Assembly (NCBI GenBank): GCA_036785705.1
Contig: JAWUZG010000135.1
Location: forward strand, 3,534,001 to 3,598,000
DNA from: Acanthornis magna
Taxonomy: Eukaryota > Chordata > Aves > Passeriformes > Acanthizidae
Reading direction: 5' to 3'
Length of the DNA stretch: 64,000 nucleotides
Below the pieces are notes generated by a model that ran no database searches, was not told the DNA's origin, and saw nothing but the letters and a program-made list of their open reading frames with translations. The position numbers and the translations under genes were made by a program. This document shows positions 57,101 through 64,000 of this stretch, one piece after another (position 1 is the first letter of the stretch; every line of letters starts with the position of its first letter).

Positions 57101-60100
57101 GCCATCAATATTTATGTGGCTACAGTCAGGTAATCTATGTTGTTAAAATTTATTTTGTGTCTGATAGGTGTGCGTGTGAGTTTATGGAACTTGGTGTTCA
57201 GCTATGTGTGCAGTCTTCAGTACATGCATATAAAAACACCAGTCCACAGCATATCTATTGTTTCTTAGCTTAAGTGTGTACAATAGGTTTTTTTCATTAT
57301 ATTCTGAGAAGATACTGAAACGAAAAGTGTCTATTTGAGGTGTTTGGTTGCTGTTAAGGCGTTCTGCACACATCTGGAGTCTATGTGTACAGTATGTGCA
57401 GTATCAGCTACATGCTTCTTACACAAAGCCCCTAGTCACAGAGCTCTGAAAAGAGGGAATTGTTCACCTACAAAACACCTGGTTCCTCAAGCAGAAGCAA
57501 ACTATTTGCTTGAAAAATAAATAAATCAAAAGAAGGCTTTTGTATAAAGTCAGCTGAAAAAGTCTTGCAGTCAAATTATGTGGGAAATGTAGTTGTTTTA
57601 CCAAGATGATGATTCATATGTAGTAAATTATTAAAAAAAATAAAAGCTTGCAGGCAGTTGGTGTATTTATTTCACAGAACTGTAAGTTTTTAGAGATTGT
57701 GAATATAGATGAAAGGAGTGGTTTCACCAATTTCAATATATCCGTGTTAAGACCGTAAGGCAGTAGTGCAGGGAGTTTAGGAATGTTCCTGTATTAATAT
57801 GAGCCTGATTGACTTAAAGATGGAAAGGGTTGAGGTTGATTAGGAAGAAGCTTTTTACTGTGAGGGTGGTGAGACACTAGAGCAGGTTGTGTGGGGAGGT
57901 CGTGGATGCTCCATCCCTGGTGATACTACAGTGATACTGCTGGGAAATCTAGGAACTGTTTTGGATATGATAAGAGCCTAAGTTGGAAAAGGGTTTGAGA
58001 AAGACTTCTTTCTTCATTCTGAATAGGTAATGCAAACTCTGCTTTCTGCTCTTTCTTTTTAATGCATCATTGGTTCATAAGATTGTCCATGAACTTTTAT
58101 TTAGGAGTGTTTTGGAGCTAAATGGCTTTAATTGTAGGCAAAATTGTAGGCAGAAAAAAAATTCTGAAAAAGGAAGGCTTCCTCTAAGAAAAACAATTTA
58201 TTATATGTGCAATTTGGTCCTTTCCTTTGAATTTTGCTTCTGTGGAAGAAAAATTTACCTTAGTAGCTTGCTTGACACTGATAAATGTTCAGTGATTCTA
58301 TCTAGTACCAATAAAGTATCAAAAATGAATTGGAAAGTAATTCTGTGGTATTTTGAAAAATTGGGCAAGCACATAAGTTCTTTTTTTTTAAGAGTGTTTT
58401 AGAAGATCATATAGTGGTTTTGCTTCTTTTCTTGTTAGGGGTTGAGATCCTGCTAGTGCACTGTAGTTGTTTGAATGTATAGTTTATGGCTCTGCATGCC
58501 AAACGCTTTCAAAACCATTCTCATCCTGTGCTGTTGCTCAGACTTAAGCCAGTCAGTTAAAAATGAAATTAGGCTGAACTTTTACATGAATAAGGAGACA
58601 TAGCCTTTTTCCTGCATTCTGCGTGTTCTTTCCAAAGACCTCGTCGATTTGCCTTGATTGCTGAATACAGTCTTGCTAACGTGACTGAAAGCAGTGTAGC
58701 AGTTGGTGCCGATGAGCTTGTCCAGCTCTTCAGTCTGAATCCAGGATTGTTAGGAGGAAATTGGAAGGTAAGATAACATTATGTTTCAATATTTTATTAT
58801 GACTTGAAGGAATAGATTTTTTTTTTGCCTTGTAGTTTGGATTTGGGGAGGGTTTTTTTTAATTTGTTTTTTTTCCTTTGGATTTTGAAAGCTCTTTTCT
58901 AAACTAGTAACAACCAAATGCATGTAGGGACAGCTAGAAGACGATTTATTGTATTCTAAAATGTAGGAGTATATATACTTTTCAAAAGGTTCACTTCTAA
59001 TTCAAAGATCAGTTGTGTAAGATACTAGATTAAATACTGCATTCAGTTTTATTTGTTTTACAGTCTTCACATGCCCAAGTTTGATATCCTAGAGTAATTT
59101 TAAATAGAATGGTTGGAGGACAGATGTGCTTCTTCCTCTGATTCGTGCCATGCCCTGTGATGAGTTCCCACCTAGCAACTTAGCTTTCATCTCCATCACC
59201 AGGTAGCTATATCCTGCTCCAGCAGTAGGAATGCTTTAAATTGTGCCCTTTTGGGGGTATTACATTCTTGGTATTAAGAGCCTAACTTAAGCATTTAGTC
59301 TCTGTAGGGTGGGTGTAGAGATGAATGTCTTCAGAGGGCAGAACGGAACATCTGAAGCAGACTCCTATGCAAAAGGAATTGGCATTTTGCACGGAATGCA
59401 CGGGGACCTCAGTGTCTGCCTGCAGCTGCACAGGGCTGGGCGCTGTGGAAGCCTGTCTCAGGTGTTCTGCTCTTGGTCTGAATTCAGAGGTGGCAGCCCT
59501 TTCTTCCTCCCCTCAGCCATGTTATTGATGAAGGTTTAGCCTGTCTGGCACTGGCCAGGAACTTTCCTAGGGAGTCTATGAATAGTTCCTCCAAGCTGTG
59601 CCTAATTTGCAGCTGCAAACATGCTGTGCACAATCTGGAGGCAATGTTTAAAACCACAGACGGACTATTTCTTTCACTCTTACTTTAAGGTAAGACTGGA
59701 AGTCCATTTCCTAGAAAACTGACCTGCATGAGTCTGTTCCAGGTTGTCTCAGTCTGTGAAAAGCTCTGATAAACCAACAGCCATTTCTCTTGTATCTTCA
59801 CAAGTTTAGTAGGCTGGTGTCCCTGTGTTGTTGGCTCAATGGTCTTGCTCATGCATTGGCCCCTCCCACGCTTGGCAAGAGATTTCTTTCAGCACCTGGA
59901 AATGGTTCTATCATAACAAAGTTCCACATAGACATTAAGAATTGTGTGCTTCACTCTAGTGTATTTCCCCTGCTTGCTTTTCTGAGCAGCAGTTCTTACT
60001 CTCTGTGTAGGCAGAGGTAGTTAGTAACTAGGTAGTTAACTGTCAGAGGGTGAAATAATTGTAAATGCCACATATCTTGGTTTTTTGCACATAGCTGCAT

Positions 60101-62221
60101 AATAGAAACCACAAACAGGTTACATGGGCCTCCTGGTATTTGGATAAAGAAAGACTGAGAAACTATGTGTTTGATAAATCTCCCTTGTTATATCTTCTAT
60201 AGCTGTAATGTTGTACTATGAAAATATAGAAGTAGTTAAGAAGCCAAAAGTTTGATTAGGGGATGTCATTTTCTGGTAACGCAGAGAGATGAAAACAGTA
60301 GTCGCCCACATTTCAGGAGAGTAATAGACTTCTGGCAGTGAATAATTTTCCTATTGACTTAGGTGTTTGTAAATGTATGACTTAAAAAATACATTTAAAG
60401 AAAAAAAGCTGACTTCCTAGCATTCTGTGTTCTTGAAGTAAATACATACCTCTGTCTCTATTTAGTTTTCACATTTATGTTTTCTTTAGGCATCTATAGA
60501 AGGTTATGTTCCTAATGTTTTCCCAGGAGCACATAATCTGGTGAAGACATCCAAGGTTTTACTTTGCAATTCACCATTTCTCTTGAGTAATTCTGTACCC
60601 CTCACTGATGTTAGCCCTCTTTGCAAATAGTTCCTTACCTATGAAAATAAACTTGATGCTTCAGTAGTTGGGAGTAAGTGCTGTTTGATTCTGTTTAGGT
60701 ACCTATTTTAAAGTGGAAAGTAGAAGTTAGGGAAGTACAATTCTTGGATTGCTCTCATAACTTTTGCCCTGGCATAGCTAGTTTCCCTCTCTTTCTCCAT
60801 AAGATAGAAATGCTCTAATCTTTTTTATATATTCTGTACTCTTGTGAAAAGACACTAAAGGTTTTAGGAGTCCAAATGTTAGAGCAAGGCATTACTAACA
60901 TTATTACAGTAACTGGCAGAGTAATAAGCAGCAGCATTTATCTATGAATTTTAATGCTTGGAAAGGCCCTCTGAAAAAAAGAATTTCCACATAAAAATAC
61001 ATCTACTTTAATTAATTTTTCGGGATACAAATGAAATTGCTTTTGTTATGGCGAGTCTTCGTTATAATCAACTTCTTGAGAGAAGCATTTTGGGTTCTGC
61101 TGTTGTGTAAGCTTGGTTTTCCTTTGTGGGTAATAAAGATAACCTTTTGAATAAAGCTTTGAGTTTCACAGTTAAAATTGACTGCTGTTAGAGGTTTATA
61201 TTTAGGCAGTAATTAACTATTCTTGTTTAATATAAACAAGTTACAGTAACGATTTACAAAAGTGTAGAAGCATTTTCATACTACGATATTGCCATTGTTA
61301 TGCTATTAAGGAGATAATTTAGTTATACAACTGTAGTAATACTTGCAGTATTGAGAAAGTTAGACTTTATCTTTCAGTCCTATTGAGAACCTAGCTGGAT
61401 TTCCTATGACGTGTTTGTATATGTGTATATTGCAGTATATAATATAATACAATACTTGTTTATACACTGTAAGCTGTTTCAAAAGATGGAGTTTTTTAGC
61501 TTTAGAACATTATTTGGGGAATTTATTTTCCCCTCAGCTTTCTGGTCAGATATTGTTGTATCTAACCAGTAGTCTTAAGTGCCCATGGTAACTTACTGTG
61601 GCTCTTCTGCCACAGAAGGTGAGATTTTACGCAATCTCCCTTAGTGCCCACTTGGATCCTTTGTAGAAGCTGTGCAGTTGCCTCTGGCATTTGGTCTCTT
61701 CAGGTCATTTGTGTGTGGTAGTTACTCATTTACTTAGGCACAAACAAAATTATTCCAATAATTGCTGTTTCAGAGAAGTTTCTAGCTAGTGGGCTTTTAG
61801 ATTTGTAGTTAAGCTGATGCTTTTTTCTTTTTCGTAGACAAGTCCATGTTTTGAAGTTTAACAGATGTGCCTTTTAAAGCTGACTGCCATATTTTCTGCC
61901 TTTGGCTAGGCCAAGCAGCTGATCAGCAGTATTAGACACTGTATTAGCTGAAAAGAAGCATGAGGAACTAGAGATGTTTGATTTCAAAACTCTCTCAAGA
62001 TGATCGTGTACAGCCATGTATTTAATTTCTTTCTATTAAGCCATCCCCGTTGCTAAATTCTATTTTTTTTTCAAGCCAATCTACCCCTCCACCTAATGGA
62101 CCTTTACTGGATGATACTGACCCAGACTGTGGACTCCATCACTACAGCCTGCACCTGGATCTGCATGGCAGAAGCTGCAGGTACCTGTGTGGAACATTCA
62201 ATGGCCACTTCTGCAGAAAAG
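48090..62221 (+). CDS. FBXO15: FBXO15, exons 1-8, 3' end not in window
   Basis: Eight plus-strand exons (20, 114, 105, 243, 210, 130, 83 and 146 bases) join in phase to about 350 codons without a stop. The F-box is in exon 3, MPSEMLLKVFSYLDPVSLLS, followed by AGCVNKRFYDLA. Later parts match FBXO15: DPYTGLPFVSKEAMK, SVTVLWYGRDWLC, NPGLLGGNWK, AFVMASL and LLDDTDPDCGLHHY. FBXO15 is the substrate-recognition part of an SCF (SKP1-CUL1-F-box) ubiquitin ligase. Human FBXO15 is about 510 residues, so 130-160 remain unseen. No further exon was recognised from 62,222 to 64,000. The exon 7 acceptor reads GG instead of AG, the only defect seen. Confidence 0.88.
49855..50115. repeat. T/G-rich low-complexity tract in FBXO15 intron 1
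   Basis: About 260 bases of GTTTTTTT-, TTGTTGTTG- and GTTTTGTTTTG-type sequence. Long Phe/Val/Cys and Lys/Asn frames here are spurious. Confidence 0.9.
51943..52056 (+). CDS. FBXO15: FBXO15 exon 2
   Basis: The acceptor AG at 51,941-51,942 is chosen because the earlier AG (51,937-51,938) would read into TAG. It encodes LRTFAARPGECSETKNAG to NACIER, with donor GTGAGT. Confidence 0.65.
53133..53237 (+). CDS. FBXO15: FBXO15 exon 3 (F-box)
   Basis: The acceptor CCCAG is followed by the F-box MPSEMLLKVFSYLDPVSLL. The donor is GTAAGG. The F-box contacts SKP1. Confidence 0.92.
55782..56024 (+). CDS. FBXO15: FBXO15 exon 4
   Basis: Encodes LWLKLYSSALQP, NPGYWKNESIFKQ and LAKPLDPYTGLPFVSKEAM. Flanked by TTTCAG and GTAAGC. 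Confidence 0.92.
56269..56478 (+). CDS. FBXO15: FBXO15 exon 5
   Basis: Encodes VSGLSWVIALKDKNGKEHVM and TSVTVLWYGRDWLCLDILST. Flanked by AACAG and GTGAGT. Confidence 0.92.
56673..56906 (+). mobile_element. Alpharetrovirus-like solo LTR in FBXO15 intron 5
   Basis: About 234 bases with inverted ends TGTGGCA ... TGCCACA. The R-U5 part, AATAAATGCCATTTG then CACCACATTGGTGT and GCTGATGGCC, closely resembles the corresponding part of avian leukosis/sarcoma-type LTRs. A TATATAA box lies at about 56,784. The flanks show no clear 6-base duplication. Same strand as FBXO15. Confidence 0.8.
57800..57935 (+). mobile_element. CR1 LINE internal fragment in FBXO15 intron 5
   Basis: GAAGAAGCTTTTTACTGTGAGG, then GGTGGTGAGACACTAGAGCAGG and GGAGGTCGTGGATGCTCC resemble the CR1 sequence a few hundred bases before its 3' end. 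The tail is missing. Confidence 0.65.
58638..58767 (+). CDS. FBXO15: FBXO15 exon 6
   Basis: Encodes PRRFALIAEYSLANVT, GADELVQLFSLNPGLLGGNW and K. Flanked by AAAG and GTAAG. Confidence 0.9.
61024..61106 (+). CDS. FBXO15: FBXO15 exon 7, non-AG acceptor
   Basis: Encodes DTNEIAFVMASLRYNQLLER then SILGSAV, matching the LAFVMANL region of orthologues. The donor is GTAAGC. The bases before the exon are TTTTTCGG, where TTTTTCAG is expected. Confidence 0.82.
62076..62221 (+). CDS. FBXO15: FBXO15 exon 8
   Basis: Encodes GPLLDDTDPDCGLHHYSLHL, then RYLCGTFNGHFCRK. Flanked by TTCAAG and GTAAAG, and in phase with exon 7. Confidence 0.88.
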
Positions 62222-62689
62222 GTAAAGTTGATGGAACAATAATGTCTGCTTTAGAAATGATCCCTGCTGCCGTGTCTTCTTATATCCAGTGTCTCTGTTT
62301 TAAGGGGAGAAACTGAATTGGAATTTTAAGAGTAAGTGATCTCTCTGTTTGTTGTGTGGCTTCTTTATATCTGCATGGCAATTTGTGTGGTGTGCTCAGC
62401 CTGCTCTGTCACATTGACAGTGTCAGGCCTGGGACACAAATTTTGCAGATTGTCAGGGTCTTTTCTTTTGCTTCACTGCAGCATTAATAATGCAGTGGCA
62501 CAGGTTTTGGTGCAGGTTGATGTTTCTTCCACTTGTATTTTATAAAGGAGAGACAATTTGTCCTCATACGTTTTGGAGGCTTGTTTCGGTAGAATTCTCC
62601 TCGAGTATACTTTGGGTGCACTGACAGATTAAATATATAAATATATTTGTAGAAGTTACTGTGAACTTTAAGAACTTTAAGATGGATAG

Positions 62690-63065
62690 ACCTCCAGCAT
62701 AGACCTCCATGGGCTGCAGGGGGACAGCCAGCCTCACCATGAGATGCAGGGGAATCTCTACTCCGGTGCCTCTTTTTTCACTGACTCGAGTGTCTGCAGG
62801 GCTGTTTCTCTCGTTCTTACGCCTTTGTCTGGCTGCAATTGTGCAGGTTTTTTTACCCCCCTTCTTAAATCTGTTATCCCAGAGGCACTACCACCATTGC
62901 TGATGGGCTTGTCCTTGGCCAATGGTGGATTTTTTGGAGCTGGCATTTGCAGTGTTCAACATAGGGGAAGCTTCTGGCAGCTTCTCACAGAAGCTGTCCT
63001 TGTAGCCCCTCTGCTATCAAAACCTGGTCACACAAACCCAACACAGTTACAAAGGCCTGCTGTGA
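62690..63065 (+). repeat. Interspersed repeat of uncertain class after FBXO15 exon 8
   Basis: Stretches such as CTGCAGGGGGACAGCCAGCC, TCTGTTATCCCAGAGGCACT and GGGGAAGCTTCTGGCAGCTT recall a widespread songbird interspersed repeat. I cannot assign it to a LINE or LTR family. Open frames are not considered genes. Confidence 0.4.
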
Positions 63066-64000
63066 TTCTCTATCAGAATGAAGCATGTTAGGATCCTTGT
63101 CCTGAAAAATCCAGAGTGGCTCTACTCGCCTGACATGCCTTGCTCCAGGACAGTGAAACTTGTAAACGTGCATTGGAAACATGACAGCTGTGACACTGTT
63201 GTGTTTCTGCCCTGCGGTCTTCAGGTGTTTCAAGGAAAAAGTGATGCTTTCTTAGCCTGTTTGCTGGAGTTGTGTGGTACCAAGACACTGTCTTACTTCC
63301 ATGCAGAGAGTTCTAGGGTAAGGTCTTAAAATTGTTTTTCTGAGGTGTGGAGAGCAACTGAAGTTAAAGTACAGTGGATTGCTTGTACTTCAGGATTGCT
63401 TTCTTGTGTACGCTGGAAGTCTTTATTCTCAAAGAGAATTTTTATTAGCATGTCAGCTGTGGGTACTTCCTCTGTCCTTATTTTATTGTAGTTTGGCTGA
63501 TTTTATCCAGATCTGTTAGGAAAACAAAGGTTTTCAACCTTTCCCTGTTGCTGTCAGGGAAACACTCCCCTGACTCCCTGTCAGGAGTGTTTTAAACCCA
63601 TCACTGCCTTTGGCAGGAAGCTGAAGGTCTCACAGTTATAATGTTTGCGTGAGCTTCCTCAGCAGTATCACTGTTGGGATAGGTTGGTTGGGGAGTGCCA
63701 GTGCTGGAAAAGGCTGGAGTGTGGACTGCTTTTAGCACCAGAGATGTCAGTGAATGCATGTGAGAAAAGGCCTCAGAAGCCAGAAACCTACTGTCAACTT
63801 AGCAGGGAATGGCCTTGGGCTTTCCAGTGCTCTGGGAGGTGGGACAAACCTCACAGATGGGACATGTCCTCCTTGTTCAGTCCAGACAATCTGCGTTGGA
63901 AAAATGACTTCATTCACACAAATCTTCCTCATGAAATAAAGATCTGATGTAGTAAACCCAGTGACTGAACTGCATCAGAGCTTTATTTCATGATAGGGTG
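63066..64000. other. Right edge, nothing recognised
   Basis: The remaining FBXO15 exons were looked for here and not found. Short open frames (for example 63,078-63,329 and 63,645-63,947) lack family signals. Splice-like sites occur but give no FBXO15-like peptide. Confidence 0.35.

Noticed and set aside
62744..63329. Frames after FBXO15 exon 8 as its last exons
   Set aside because: No residue match to the FBXO15 C-terminus, and the segment is largely an interspersed repeat.
1..64000. CRISPR arrays, operons, ribosome binding sites or other bacterial features
   Set aside because: The window is clearly vertebrate nuclear DNA; tandem repeats here have no regular repeat-spacer structure.
1..64000. 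tRNA or rRNA genes
   Set aside because: No convincing A/B-box pair with cloverleaf potential or rRNA core sequence was noticed by eye; a tRNAscan or Infernal run would be needed to exclude small RNAs.

Overview
The window looks like avian genomic DNA, most likely from a songbird. The evidence is CR1 LINE pieces in both orientations, gamma-like and alpharetrovirus-like endogenous retroviral (ERV) LTRs, GC-rich MHC class I promoter and exon 1 modules that begin MAPALGL, and two multi-exon vertebrate genes with short introns. It is repeat-rich, and most gene content is partial or broken.

Layout. 1-2,480: a minus-strand MHC class I-like 5' end, with promoter and decayed exon 1 at 1,725-1,985 and G-rich degenerate repeats on both sides. 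2,491-4,705: a 2.2 kb pure purine (GAG/GAC) tract. 4,708-13,051: a provirus-like unit (ERV A) between two same-strand LTRs. Its gag and most of pol are missing, and that space holds GC-rich sequence with a ~0.7 kb direct repeat plus a GA microsatellite. An integrase remnant and a long env with one in-frame stop follow. 16,007-34,637 (minus): eleven exons of a SEMA4D-like gene, from the signal peptide exon to late in the sema domain. It has one nonsense codon and no recognisable PSI, Ig or transmembrane exons. Its introns carry two related solo LTRs and a second 5'-truncated provirus (ERV B, about 28,560-34,338).

36,415-38,084: three CR1 3' ends. 38,085-38,600: a CpG-rich promoter with a palindromic RFX X-box, followed by an isolated TMCO1 exon 1. 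39,160-44,930: two more MHC class I-like 5' ends, arranged tail to tail, with exon 2 (alpha-1) fragments, minisatellites and a retroelement fragment. 45,130-47,150: a 5'-preserved, 3'-truncated CR1 with decayed ORF1 (SGNH) and ORF2 endonuclease. 47,200-47,785: a probable solo LTR. 48,090-62,221 and beyond (plus): FBXO15, eight exons seen with an intact F-box; the last exons lie outside the window or are missing. An alpharetrovirus-like solo LTR and a CR1 fragment sit in its introns.

From general knowledge, SEMA4D, TMCO1, FBXO15 and MHC class I are not neighbours in chicken. The mixture of partial genes, nonsense and splice-site damage and dense ERVs suggests a rearranged, degenerating, repeat-rich chromosome: a W chromosome, an MHC-bearing microchromosome, or a germline-restricted chromosome. 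This is inference, and an assembly join is not excluded. FBXO15 is the only locus here that looks close to functional.
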